Source: Paenisporosarcina quisquiliarum_A
Lineage (GTDB): Bacteria > Bacillota > Bacilli > Bacillales_A > Planococcaceae
Assembly: GCF_043641925.1 (NCBI RefSeq)
Contig: NZ_JBHZRU010000018.1
Coordinates: 13,648-77,647, forward strand
Direction: 5' to 3'
DNA length: 64,000 nt
Below the pieces are notes generated by a model. That model searched no databases. It was not told the origin of the DNA and was given only the letters and a program-made list of their open reading frames with translations. Made by a program: the position numbers and the translations under genes. Within the stretch, counting starts at the first letter, position 1. Each line of letters begins with the position of its first letter. Shown here piece after piece: positions 42,420 through 51,228 of this stretch.

Positions 42420-42785
42420 TCAACGGAAACGTTTATAAAGATATTTCGAATAGATCAGGCACCCTCCATAGCCCGCCAAGTATGCGAGTAACAAAATGAA
42501 AAACCCATTAACGGTAATGGTCATGTTACCGATGTATATCTGACTAAGAATGATGTAAAGTGTGGCGCATATACCTCCGATATGAGGCGAGTGTTTCATA
42601 TAGAAATGCATAGCTATGATCCCACCCACAAGTGCAATAATAAAAAAGTTGATTTTAATAAGTAGTGCCCAGGATATCGAGTGATTGACGGAGTTTTCAA
42701 TAAAAAGTAATAAGTGTTGCGTCAAATATTGAAAGACTAAGGAAAGGAAAAGGACAGGAAACCAATCATATTTTCTGTTTTTCAC
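42420..42785 (-). CDS. Membrane protein of unknown function, four helices
   Basis: A 121-residue protein with hydrophobic segments at about 9-27, 39-60, 68-86 and 90-108 and basic ends (KNRKYDW, KYLYKRFR). No recognised family. AGGAGG lies before the ATG. Monocistronic by context. Confidence 0.65.
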   Translation of the reverse strand: MKNRKYDWFPVLFLSLVFQYLTQHLLLFIENSVNHSISWALLIKINFFIIALVGGIIAMHFYMKHSPHIGGICATLYIILSQIYIGNMTITVNGFFILLLAYLAGYGGCLIYSKYLYKRFR

Positions 42786-42916
42786 GTACTAACCTCCTTT
42801 AAACCACTATATGCATGTATAAGGAGTAATTATTAATTTCCTTAAATTAAAGCTGATTCTCCAATCCTTCACTCCAGAAATTTTTATTGTAGGGCACATG
42901 TAGTTCCTATATACTA

Positions 42917-42948
42917 AGGATAATTATCCTGTATATTCAGATAATTAT
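42917..42948 (+). promoter_or_regulatory. Candidate operator of the amino-acid ABC importer
   Basis: A perfect 14-bp palindrome AGGATAATTATCCT (42917-42930) is followed 21 bases on by a second GATAATTAT (42940-42948), two helical turns apart. It lies about 45-75 bases upstream of the binding-protein start. The regulator is not identified. Confidence 0.45.
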
Positions 42949-42990
42949 GAACATTCATTTAGGAATAAAAATAATCTAGGGGGTATTTCA

Positions 42991-43776
42991 TTGAAACCAT
43001 TAAAATCTTTATCTTCATTTGGAATGATTTTATTATTGGCAAGTTTAACGTTGTTTGGCTGCGGGACTGATTCATCGAACGGTGCGGGTGGAGATGACGA
43101 CAGTAAAAAGTATGTAATTGCAACTGATGCAACGTATGCTCCAATGGAATATATGGATGACGAAGGTAACATCGTTGGTACTGATATTGATATCGTGAAT
43201 GCGATTGCTGAGGAATTAGATATTGAGGTAGAATTCAAAAATTATGGGTGGGAACCTTTATTTACAGCCGTACAAAATGGGGAAGTGGACTTTGCGGTTT
43301 CATCAATCACAATTACTGATGAACGTAAACAAACATTCGATTTCTCAGAGCCTTACTATGCAGCGAATCAATTAATTCTTGTTCCAGAAGATTCAGAGGT
43401 TGAGAAGTTTGAAGATTTAAAAGATAGCAAAGTATCCGTACAAATTAATACAACGGGACATGAAGTAGTTAAAGGGTTACTGGGAATGACAAGCTCTAAA
43501 ATTGTGGCAACTGAAACTATGCCTCTTGCTATTAGTGAAATGATTAATGGAAATGCAGATGCGGCAATTGGTGATAACGCCGTTATTAATGAATATAAAA
43601 AGAACAATCCAAAAGTGAAGTTGAAAACAGTCGAAGATTCTGCTTTTGAAAAAGAATACTATGGATTAATGGTCAAAAAAGGAAATACGGAACTAATTGA
43701 ATTATTAAATGAAGGAATTCAAAAATTAAAAGACAATGGAAAATTAAAAGAAATCACTGGTTTTGATGTAGAGTAA
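42991..43776 (+). CDS. Amino-acid ABC transporter substrate-binding lipoprotein
   Basis: Family 3 solute-binding protein, 261 residues. The signal peptide ends in a TLFGC lipobox. Domain motifs: IATDATYAPMEYMDDEGNIV, GTDIDIVNAIAEEL, VDFAVSSITITDERKQTFDFS. Ligand is a polar amino acid, glutamine- or cystine-like, not resolved by sequence alone. TTG start with AGGGGG upstream. First gene of an importer operon with the permease and ATPase that follow. Confidence 0.9.
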   Translation: MKPLKSLSSFGMILLLASLTLFGCGTDSSNGAGGDDDSKKYVIATDATYAPMEYMDDEGNIVGTDIDIVNAIAEELDIEVEFKNYGWEPLFTAVQNGEVDFAVSSITITDERKQTFDFSEPYYAANQLILVPEDSEVEKFEDLKDSKVSVQINTTGHEVVKGLLGMTSSKIVATETMPLAISEMINGNADAAIGDNAVINEYKKNNPKVKLKTVEDSAFEKEYYGLMVKKGNTELIELLNEGIQKLKDNGKLKEITGFDVE

Positions 43777-43821
43777 CAATTTCATAGAAAACATTTTACA
43801 TCTGACAAGGGAATGGGGGTG

Positions 43822-44538
43822 ATGGAGTTGGATTTTCCAGATATCAGATGGGACATTATTTGGAACTATAGAGAGTTATTTATTCGAGGGATCTGGATTA
43901 CATTGGGTCTTACCATTGTTGGGTATCTAGGTGGAATTGTCTTAGGATTATTTCTAGGAATGGGAAAACTATCGAAAAAGAAGTGGATATATTATCCGAG
44001 TAAATATTATGTAGATTTCTTTAGGGGTACTCCATTACTTGTTCAAATTCTTTTAATTCATTTAGCGATAATCCCTGGTATCTTTGGACACTCATTAGGA
44101 TATTTCGTATCAGGTTCCGTTGCCCTAATTTTAAATAGTGCTGCATACAATGCTGAGATTATTCGAGCGGGAATTCAGTCGATTGAAAAAGGTCAAATGG
44201 AAGCAGCACGGTCACTTGGAATGCCTAATAATATGGCGATGAAACACATTATTCTACCGCAAGCATTGCGACGTATGATTCCTCCTCTTGGGAATGAATT
44301 AATTGCTTTATTAAAGGACTCATCCCTTGTAACCGTAATCGCTGCAAGTGATATCCTCTATGCAGGAAAAGTAGTGGCTGGTGCCTATAATCGCTTTTGG
44401 GAACCATACATTACGGTGGCTATTCTATACTTAATACTGACATTCATCTTCGGCAAGTTAATTAATTATGTCGAAAATCGATTTAGTAATAGTTTTGTGC
44501 CAAATCAAAAAAAAGGAATGTTTTCAATACGGCGGTAA
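43822..44538 (+). CDS. Amino-acid ABC transporter permease (HisM/GlnP type)
   Basis: Membrane subunit of about 238 residues with five helices. Family features: IWITLGLTIVGYLGG, YYVDFFRGTPLLVQILLIHL and the EAA loop EAARSLGMPNNMAMKHIILP. The start region has three candidates (ATG 43813, ATG 43822, TTG 43828); I take 43822, with AAGGG about 10 bases upstream. It follows the binding protein by 45 bases and precedes the ATPase by 18. Confidence 0.88.
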   Translation: MELDFPDIRWDIIWNYRELFIRGIWITLGLTIVGYLGGIVLGLFLGMGKLSKKKWIYYPSKYYVDFFRGTPLLVQILLIHLAIIPGIFGHSLGYFVSGSVALILNSAAYNAEIIRAGIQSIEKGQMEAARSLGMPNNMAMKHIILPQALRRMIPPLGNELIALLKDSSLVTVIAASDILYAGKVVAGAYNRFWEPYITVAILYLILTFIFGKLINYVENRFSNSFVPNQKKGMFSIRR

Positions 44539-44556
44539 GGTAAGGAGGTTGAATGT

Positions 44557-45279
44557 ATGATAAAGATCCAAGGTCTGCATAAATCATTTGGTAAGTTAGA
44601 AGTACTAAAAGGAATCGATTACGAAGTAAAAGAAAAAGAAATTATTTGTGTAATAGGACCAAGTGGATCGGGTAAAAGTACCTTTTTGAGATGTATTAAT
44701 TTGCTGGAAGATGTCACGGCTGGAGACGTCTATATTGATAAAGTAAAAGTGAATGATCCCGCTACCGATATTAATGCCATTCGTAAAAACGTGGGAATGG
44801 TATTCCAGCAATTTAACCTATTTCCACATATGCGTGTATTGGAAAACATCACAATTGCTCCAATAAAAATCAAGAAAATGGCACAAAAAGACGCTGAAGC
44901 ACTTGCTCATGAACTGCTTAAGAAGGTCGGACTCGGAGACAAAGCAAATGTTTATCCCGAACAACTCTCAGGAGGACAAATGCAGCGGGTAGCCATTGCG
45001 AGAGCGCTTGCTATGCAACCGAAAATCATGTTATTTGACGAACCCACCTCTGCATTAGACCCTGAAATGGTCAACGAGGTTTTAGATGTTATGAAGCAAC
45101 TGGCTTACGAAGGTATGACAATGGTTGTTGTTACGCATGAAATGGGATTCGCAAAGGAAATGTGTGACCGAGTGTTATTTATGGACCAAGGACTCCTGGT
45201 TGAAGAAGGAACACCTGAGCAAATCTTTGATAACCCTCAGCACGAACGTACAAAATCGTTTTTGAGTAAAGTTCTTTAA
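44557..45279 (+). CDS. Amino-acid ABC transporter ATP-binding protein (GlnQ type)
   Basis: ATPase subunit, 240 residues. Walker A GPSGSGKST, signature LSGGQMQRVAIARAL, Walker B IMLFDEPTSALDPE, and switch His in VVVTHEMGFA. TAAGGAGG lies 8 bases before the ATG. Completes the importer. A paralogous set with the same subunit order lies at 59-61 kb; the two ATPases are highly alike. Confidence 0.92.
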   Translation: MIKIQGLHKSFGKLEVLKGIDYEVKEKEIICVIGPSGSGKSTFLRCINLLEDVTAGDVYIDKVKVNDPATDINAIRKNVGMVFQQFNLFPHMRVLENITIAPIKIKKMAQKDAEALAHELLKKVGLGDKANVYPEQLSGGQMQRVAIARALAMQPKIMLFDEPTSALDPEMVNEVLDVMKQLAYEGMTMVVVTHEMGFAKEMCDRVLFMDQGLLVEEGTPEQIFDNPQHERTKSFLSKVL

Positions 45280-45325
45280 ATTTGTTAAGTAAGCGATCTG
45301 GTTAAGTCTTGGTCGTAAAAAGAAT

Positions 45326-45451
45326 GTGGTCGGCTATTTCTTTCGCTTTCCGCGGACGAAACGCCAGCCTCCTCGGCTCAGCTTTCATCTGAACCTGTGG
45401 GGTCTAGCGTGTTTCGTTATTCCGCAGGAGTCTTCAGAAATAGCCGACCAC
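45326..45451. repeat. Dispersed palindromic repeat, family B, copy 1
   Basis: The ends form a perfect 16-bp inverted repeat (GTGGTCGGCTATTTCT and its complement). Inside, CGAAACGCCAG and CTAGCGTGTTTCG extend the palindrome. It shares TTTCGCTTTCCGCGG with family A. A second copy lies at 55889-56019. The tnpB element begins about 24 bases to its right. Confidence 0.82.
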
Positions 45452-45474
45452 TTTTCTATTGAAAAAGTCTTTAT

Positions 45475-46903
45475 CCGACAGAAGACTCCCACCTCAAGGA
45501 ATGAAATGGGCGAAGCCTAATGAGTACGTGGGAGGTGAATGTCGGTTGGCGATAGCCAAAACTTTCCTCACGATGATATAATGAGAACAAATATTCGTGT
45601 CGTTGGGAGTTGAAATCATGTTAGTCAATAAGGCATACAAATTCCGGATCTATCCAACCAAAGAACAAGAAATCCTCATTGCTAAAACAATCGGATGCAG
45701 TCGTTTCGTATTCAATCGTTTTTTAGGGCGATGGAACGATACATACAAAGAAACTGGCAAAGGATTAACGTACCATTCTTGTTCGGCTGAATTAACACAT
45801 TTAAAAAAGGAATTAATATGGCTAAAAGAAGTTGATAGCATTGCCCTTCAATCCTCACTTAAAAACCTTGCTGATTCCTATTCACGATTCTTCAAGAAAC
45901 AAAATAAAGCACCACGCTTCAAGTCTAAAAAGAATAAGGTCCAATCCTACACAACGAAAGAAACAAATCATAACATTGCCATTGTAGACAACAAAATAAA
46001 ATTACCCAAACTTGGTCTTGTTCGCTTTGCAAAAAGTCGTGAAGTAAAAGGTCGTATTATTCGTGCTACTATTAGACAAAATCCTAGTGGCAAATATTTT
46101 GTATCCATCTTGGTCGAAACAGACGTTCAACCATTGGAGAAAACGGAATCATCTATTGGGATAGACTTAGGGATCACTGACTTTGCAATTTTTTCTGATG
46201 GTCGCAAGATGGACAATAATAAGTTCACATCAAAGATGGAAAAGAAACTAAAGCGTGAACAACGGAAACTATCAAGACGTGCACTGAACGCTAAAAACAA
46301 GGGTATAAGCTTTCTTGATGCCAAAAACTATCAGAAGCAAAAGATAAAAGTCGCTAGATTGCACGAAAGAATCATGAACCAACGTGACGATTTCCTTAAC
46401 AAATTAAGTACAGACATCATCAAAAACCACGATGTTGTCTGTATTGAAGATTTGAATACCAAGGGAATGTTACGCAATCATAAGTTAGCAAAATCAATCT
46501 CTGATGTATCGTGGGCTGCTTTTGTATCGAAATTAGAATACAAAGCGAAATGGTATGGTAAAACCATCGTGAAAATAAGCAGATGGTTTCCGTCTAGTCA
46601 AATATGTTCCGATTGTGGACATCAGGATGGCAAGAAATCTCTTGAAATAAGGGATTGGACTTGTCCTATTTGCCACGAACATCACAATAGAGATATAAAT
46701 GCCAGCAAAAATATCCTAGCCGAAGGCTTAAGAACCTTAGTTTTGGCTTAAACAAAAGTGTAGAACCGCAGGAATCTACGGGGATAGCTTGGTCAATAAG
46801 AGAAACCTCTGTTGACAAAGAAATACGTCAACAAGTACGCTCTGTTCCCAAGAATCTCCCACTTCAATCAGACCGTTAGTTCGATAAGTGGGGGTAGTTC
46901 AAT
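45475..46903 (+). mobile_element. IS200/IS605-superfamily element with tnpB only
   Basis: Left end: subterminal hairpin CTCCCAC/GTGGGAG (45486-45534). Right end: CCCACTT/AAGTGGG (46858-46892), ending in GGGTAGTTCAA. TTTAT (45470-45474) directly left of the proposed boundary is a plausible target-adjacent motif. No target duplication or terminal inverted repeat is expected. There is no tnpA, so it would move only with a helper transposase. Exact ends are estimates within a few bases. Confidence 0.75.
45618..46751 (+). CDS. tnpB: RNA-guided nuclease TnpB (IS605 OrfB family)
   Basis: A 377-residue protein. N-terminal OrfB HTH (MLVNKAYKFRIYPTKEQE), then a RuvC-like nuclease with Asp183 (GIDLGITDFA), Glu277 (CIEDLNTKGM) and Asp359 (HNRDINASKN), and a zinc finger Cys330/Cys333/Cys349/Cys352 (CSDCG, CPIC). 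All catalytic residues are present, so it looks active. TnpB cuts DNA guided by an RNA from the element's right end. ATG 45618 has GGGAG upstream; a longer reading from GTG 45597 is less likely. Confidence 0.92.
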   Translation: MLVNKAYKFRIYPTKEQEILIAKTIGCSRFVFNRFLGRWNDTYKETGKGLTYHSCSAELTHLKKELIWLKEVDSIALQSSLKNLADSYSRFFKKQNKAPRFKSKKNKVQSYTTKETNHNIAIVDNKIKLPKLGLVRFAKSREVKGRIIRATIRQNPSGKYFVSILVETDVQPLEKTESSIGIDLGITDFAIFSDGRKMDNNKFTSKMEKKLKREQRKLSRRALNAKNKGISFLDAKNYQKQKIKVARLHERIMNQRDDFLNKLSTDIIKNHDVVCIEDLNTKGMLRNHKLAKSISDVSWAAFVSKLEYKAKWYGKTIVKISRWFPSSQICSDCGHQDGKKSLEIRDWTCPICHEHHNRDINASKNILAEGLRTLVLA

Positions 46904-46920
46904 CAAAAGAAATTCACTTG
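46752..46920 (+). ncRNA. Candidate omega RNA (guide RNA of TnpB)
   Basis: TnpB guide RNAs are read from the 3-prime part of tnpB through the right end, with the guide taken from the first 15-20 bases beyond it. Here this gives a scaffold up to about 46903, including the CCCACTT/AAGTGGG hairpin, and a guide beginning near 46904. The 5-prime end is not visible. Assigned from family knowledge and position. Confidence 0.4.
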
Positions 46921-46938
46921 TGAAGGGGGAGTCATTTC

Positions 46939-48678
46939 ATGCTCGATTTAATGATCATTATGTTGGAGAGAGTTGGGATGATTGTTGCAGTTGCCTTCAT
47001 TTTAACGCGTTTGGGCTTTTTTAAAAACATGATTCATTACAATAAGCTTAATCGAAAACAGGAAGTTACCGCGATTCTATTCTTCGGATTTTTCGGGATA
47101 ATTGGCACATACTTTGGCGTCGCGTTTAATACAGTAACTCACCAATTTAACAGTGTGGCAATTGAGATTGCATCAGACGAAGCGATAGCAAACTCTCGTG
47201 TTATTGGTGTCGTTGTAGCTGGCTTACTTGGAGGATACCGAGTTGGAATCGGAGCGGGTTTAATCGCTGGTATTCACAGGATGACTTTAGGCGGGTTCAC
47301 AAGCATTGCATGTGGTATCTCTACCATTGTTTCAGGACTTGTAGCAGGCGCATTTTATCAAAGAGGGAAAGATATTAAGCCAATAACGGCATTTGCAATT
47401 GGTGCTTTTGCAGAAGCAATTCAAATGAGTTTGATTCTTTTGTTAGCTAACCCCTTTGAGCAAGCTCTATCTTTAGTACAAGCTATTGGAATTCCTATGA
47501 TTTTAGCTAATGGAATCGGCACAGCAATTTTTCTGCTGATTGTCTATAACGTCATTAGCAATCAAGAAAAAGATACAGCCTTGCAAGCACAAAAAACGTT
47601 GCGTATTGCCAATCAAACATTGGGGTATTTACGAAAAGGTATGAATAATGACACAGCTCTTGCTGTATGTACCATTTTACAAAGAGAATTATCGCCAAGT
47701 GCTGTTGCCATGACGAGTCAAACCGAAATATTAGCACATGTGGGACAAGCGAATGATCATCATAAAGCGAATAGCCCTATACAAACTCAAATTACGAACG
47801 AGGTACTTAAACATGGCGAGCTTGTCGTAGCGAATGATCGTACGATTCATTGCGCAGAAGAAGAGTGCTCTCTTGGTGCAGCTGTTATTGCACCGCTTAA
47901 ACAACGTGGAGAAACCATCGGAACTCTCAAAGTTTACTACCCGTCGGAAAAAGCAATAACTGACGTCAGTGTGGAATTGATTGCTGGTTTAAGTTCATTG
48001 CTAAGCGACCAGCTGGAAATTGCAAATGCTGAAAAGGCATATCAGTTAGCGAAAGAAGCGGAAATTAAAGCCCTTCAAGCGCAAATTAGTCCGCACTTTC
48101 TGTTTAATACAATGAATATCATTGTTTCTCTTATTCGCACAAATCCCGATAAAGCGCGTAAATTACTTACGTCACTCTCTTATTTCTTGCGTCAAAATTT
48201 AGAAGGTACCACAGCAATTAAGGTTTCATTGGAACAAGAATTACAACATGTTAGAGCGTATCTTCAAATAGAGGAAGCACGTTTTGTGGATAAATTAACG
48301 ATTTCTTCAGAAGTGGATGAATGTATTCTGAATGAAATGATTCCACCTCTTACGTTACAACCCATTGTTGAAAATGCGATTAAGCATGGAATAAAAGACA
48401 TGGAAAAGGACAGTATAGTTAACATTTCTATTCAGGATATAGGCGCTGAAATTGAAATTAGAGTAAATGATAACGGATTCGGCATTCCGCCAGAAAGACT
48501 ATCGATTTTAGGGTCAACTCAAATCGATTCTACAATCGGAACCGGAATGGGCTTATACAATGTTAATCGCCGTTTAATTATGACATTTGGCGAACAAGCG
48601 GCATTGAAATTTCAAAGTGAGTACAATAAAGGGACATGTGTGTCATTCCGCATTCCGAAAATGGAGGAGAATAGTTAA
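46939..48678 (+). CDS. lytS: LytS-family sensor histidine kinase (BtsS/LytS type)
   Basis: A 579-residue membrane sensor: 5TM-5TMR_LYT domain (about 1-215, six helices), a GAF domain (about 225-365), a His_kinase domain with the phospho-acceptor in ISPHFLFNTMN, and an HATPase domain (VENAIKHG, NGFGIPP, GTGMGLYNV). Relatives BtsS and LytS sense pyruvate or membrane potential. AAGGGGG lies before ATG 46939. It overlaps the regulator gene by 1 base. The IS right end is only about 36 bases upstream. Confidence 0.9.
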   Translation: MLDLMIIMLERVGMIVAVAFILTRLGFFKNMIHYNKLNRKQEVTAILFFGFFGIIGTYFGVAFNTVTHQFNSVAIEIASDEAIANSRVIGVVVAGLLGGYRVGIGAGLIAGIHRMTLGGFTSIACGISTIVSGLVAGAFYQRGKDIKPITAFAIGAFAEAIQMSLILLLANPFEQALSLVQAIGIPMILANGIGTAIFLLIVYNVISNQEKDTALQAQKTLRIANQTLGYLRKGMNNDTALAVCTILQRELSPSAVAMTSQTEILAHVGQANDHHKANSPIQTQITNEVLKHGELVVANDRTIHCAEEECSLGAAVIAPLKQRGETIGTLKVYYPSEKAITDVSVELIAGLSSLLSDQLEIANAEKAYQLAKEAEIKALQAQISPHFLFNTMNIIVSLIRTNPDKARKLLTSLSYFLRQNLEGTTAIKVSLEQELQHVRAYLQIEEARFVDKLTISSEVDECILNEMIPPLTLQPIVENAIKHGIKDMEKDSIVNISIQDIGAEIEIRVNDNGFGIPPERLSILGSTQIDSTIGTGMGLYNVNRRLIMTFGEQAALKFQSEYNKGTCVSFRIPKMEENS

Positions 48679-49409
48679 TGGGGACGATGATACGAACACT
48701 CGTGGTAGATGACGAACGTTATGCGAGGGAGGAACTCGTCTTTCTTCTTAATCAATTTCCTTCTATTCAAGTAATTGGAGAAGCGGATTCTGGCGATCAA
48801 GCTGTGATGAAAGCAATTCAACTACAACCAGATTTAGTGTTTCTTGATGTAGAAATGCCCAAAATGAATGGAATGGAAGTTGCGAAGGCGTTATCTGAAC
48901 TAAAGAATATGCCACTTATTATTTTCGCCACAGCCTACCCTCAGTTTGCAGCTGAAGCATTTCGTATAAATGCGGTTGATTATTTATTGAAGCCTTACGA
49001 TGAAGACCAGTTAAAACAAGCGATTTCAAGAGTAGAAAAGAATTTAATTCCTCAAGCGAAGGTGGATGTTGCTAGTAACTTAGGGAAGTTAGCAGTTGAA
49101 AAAGATGGAGAGATTGACTACGTTCATATTGAAGATATTTTGTACATGTATCGAGAAGAAAAGGTCACAAAGATTATTACTCAAAAGTGTGAATACGAAG
49201 TCAAGACAGCACTTAAAGAATTAGAAAGTCGGTTAACTCCATTTTCCTTCTTCCGAATTCATAAAGGGTATTTAGTGAACTTGAAATATGTGAGTCGTCT
49301 AACTCCGTGGTTTAATGGCGCGTATCACTTAGAATTAACAAGTCGGGATGAGAAATTATCCGTCAGTCGTAATTATGTCAAAGGATTAAGACAAAGATTG
49401 GAAATGTGA
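48678..49409 (+). CDS. lytT: LytTR-family response regulator
   Basis: A 243-residue response regulator: receiver domain with phospho-Asp in LVFLDVEMPKMNG and Lys in DYLLKPYDEDQL, then a LytTR DNA-binding domain (about 140-240) with YVHIEDILYMYREEKVTKI and FFRIHKGYLVNLKYV. ATG 48678 overlaps the kinase stop (TAATG) with GGAGGAG at 8 bases. Pairs with the LytS-like kinase and probably controls the CstA gene that follows. Confidence 0.92.
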   Translation: MGTMIRTLVVDDERYAREELVFLLNQFPSIQVIGEADSGDQAVMKAIQLQPDLVFLDVEMPKMNGMEVAKALSELKNMPLIIFATAYPQFAAEAFRINAVDYLLKPYDEDQLKQAISRVEKNLIPQAKVDVASNLGKLAVEKDGEIDYVHIEDILYMYREEKVTKIITQKCEYEVKTALKELESRLTPFSFFRIHKGYLVNLKYVSRLTPWFNGAYHLELTSRDEKLSVSRNYVKGLRQRLEM

Positions 49410-49422
49410 AACTTTGCATCTT

Positions 49423-49463
49423 ATTACGCTAATTACGCATGTCAAACTCGTAATCTAGCATGT
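49423..49463 (+). promoter_or_regulatory. Candidate LytTR operator upstream of cstA
   Basis: Two kinds of direct repeat: ATTACGC at 49423 and 49432, and GCATGT at 49437 and 49458 (21 bases apart, two helical turns). LytTR regulators bind pairs of direct repeats about two turns apart. Match to a known consensus is not claimed. Confidence 0.4.
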
Positions 49464-49506
49464 TAAATAAAAACGTCCTATTGATTGAAAATTTCAATTA
49501 CTATAA

Positions 49507-49521
49507 ATGAAAGCGATTTCA
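49507..49521 (+). promoter_or_regulatory. cre site (CcpA operator) in the cstA promoter region
   Basis: ATGAAAGCGATTTCA fits the cre consensus WTGNAANCGNWNNCW at every defined position. A possible promoter (TTGATT 49481, 15-base spacer, TATAAA 49502) would start near 49514, so bound CcpA would block it. Implies carbon-catabolite repression of the transporter. Confidence 0.7.
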
Positions 49522-49538
49522 TTTTAGGGGGGATTTTA

Positions 49539-50993
49539 GTGTATACATTTTTATTAGGAATAGTACTATTAGTGGTCGGTTATTTCACATACGGTAAGTT
49601 TATTGAAAAGATGTTTGGTGTAAAGGAAGATCGTGCAACACCTGCTTATGTGCAGAGTGATGAAGTCGATTATGTTCCAATGTCTACGACAAAGAACTCG
49701 TTAATACAATTATTAAATATTGCAGGAGTTGGACCTATTTTCGGTCCGATTATGGGTGCTTTATACGGTCCTGTTGCTTTCCTTTGGATTGTGTTCGGTG
49801 CTATTTTTGCGGGTGCGGTTCATGACTATTTAACAGGTATGATATCTATCCGTAACCGAGGTGCTCATTTACCTGAATTGGCAGGTCAATACTTAGGTAA
49901 AATTATGAAACATGTCGTAAATGCATTTGCTGTTCTTTTATTACTATTAGTTGGGACAGTTTTCGTTACAGCTCCTGCTGGCTTGTTATACAACTTAATG
50001 GATGGTTGGATGGCAATGGGTTATATCTTGGCAGCTATTTTTATCTACTACATTTTAGCGACTTTATTACCGATTGATAAAATCATCGGTCGGGTTTATC
50101 CGTTATTTGGATTACTTTTAATCATTAGTGCATTAGGTGTTGGTGGTGGCATGATATTTACAGGAGCTGACATTCCTGAATTGACATTGTCTAACTTGCA
50201 TCCTGATAATATCCCGATCTTCCCATTGTTGTTCTTAACGATTTCATGTGGAGCATTATCAGGTTTCCATGCGACACAAACACCAATTATTTCCCGTACG
50301 ACTCAGTCTGAAAAACAAGGTCGTAAAATTTTCTACGGCATGATGATTGCAGAAGGTGTTATTGCGATGATTTGGGCTGCAGCAGGTATGGCTTTATTTA
50401 ATGGTCCTGTTGGTTTGAATGAATTATTAGCAGCTGGCGGTCCAGCAATGATCGTAAGTGAAGCATCGACTATGTTACTTGGAGCTGTTGGAGGAACTCT
50501 AGCAATTCTAGGAGTTATCATTCTTCCAATCACTTCTGGAGATACTGCATTTAGAAGTGCTCGAATGATTATTGCAGACTACTTTAAATTAGCTCAAGGT
50601 AAAGTGCTAAGTCGCTTGTGGATTGCTCTTCCATTATTCGTCTTATCATTTGCTTTAACAAAAATCGACTTTACGTTACTTTGGAGATATTTCTCTTGGG
50701 CAAACCAAACGACCGCTGTTATTGCGTTGTTTGTAGGTGCGATGTATTTATACATTGCGAAGAAAAACTACTGGGTTGCTCTTATTCCAGGAACGTTTAT
50801 GCTTTACACAACAATGACCTATATTCTTAATGCGCAAATTGGATTTAGATTACCAATGAATGTAGCTTATATTGGCGCATCTGTAATAACAATTGCATTA
50901 GTAGCATTATTCTTCGTAGCAGCAAATAAAGCCCGAACTGATCAAATTCCTTTAGAAGAAGATGTATCAGGATGGGGAGTTAAGACAATATAA
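49539..50993 (+). CDS. cstA: CstA-family transporter (pyruvate/peptide, BtsT-like)
   Basis: A 484-residue membrane protein with about 14 helices and CstA hallmarks: IAGVGPIFGPIMGALYGP, GAVHDYLTGMISIRNRG, and SGFHATQTPIISRTTQSEKQ. Shorter than E. coli CstA (701) as in many Bacillales. E. coli CstA and BtsT carry pyruvate, and BtsT is controlled by the LytS/LytT-type pair BtsS/BtsR, matching the genes upstream here. GTG start 49539 with AGGGGGG upstream. Regulated by the cre and repeat sites listed separately. Confidence 0.88.
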   Translation: MYTFLLGIVLLVVGYFTYGKFIEKMFGVKEDRATPAYVQSDEVDYVPMSTTKNSLIQLLNIAGVGPIFGPIMGALYGPVAFLWIVFGAIFAGAVHDYLTGMISIRNRGAHLPELAGQYLGKIMKHVVNAFAVLLLLLVGTVFVTAPAGLLYNLMDGWMAMGYILAAIFIYYILATLLPIDKIIGRVYPLFGLLLIISALGVGGGMIFTGADIPELTLSNLHPDNIPIFPLLFLTISCGALSGFHATQTPIISRTTQSEKQGRKIFYGMMIAEGVIAMIWAAAGMALFNGPVGLNELLAAGGPAMIVSEASTMLLGAVGGTLAILGVIILPITSGDTAFRSARMIIADYFKLAQGKVLSRLWIALPLFVLSFALTKIDFTLLWRYFSWANQTTAVIALFVGAMYLYIAKKNYWVALIPGTFMLYTTMTYILNAQIGFRLPMNVAYIGASVITIALVALFFVAANKARTDQIPLEEDVSGWGVKTI

Positions 50994-51014
50994 AAATTAA
51001 CAATGAATACATGA

Positions 51015-51071
51015 AGAAGAGGCTGTCCCATAAGGTCATGAAATATGACTTTAAAGGGTGGCCTCTTTTTT
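51015..51071 (+). terminator. Terminator after cstA
   Basis: AGAGGC-TGTCCC pairs with GGGTG-GCCTCT, with an inner GTCAT/ATGAC hairpin, followed by TTTTTT. Confidence 0.82.
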
Positions 51072-51228
51072 ATTTCAAATGAGATGTGTCTATTTTTATG
51101 GGCTACTGAATTAATGAAAGTTCCTTCCGCGAGAATTTGCGGTTTGGGAGGTTGGATAAGAAATATAGAGGATGTATAGCTAACTCTCTATTTACCCATA
51201 CTTGAAGGCGTAAGGGAGCGTGTATTTT

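Noticed and set aside
45326..45520. Open frame of 64 codons within the palindromic repeat
   Set aside because: Produced by the family B palindrome and the IS left end; no coding features.
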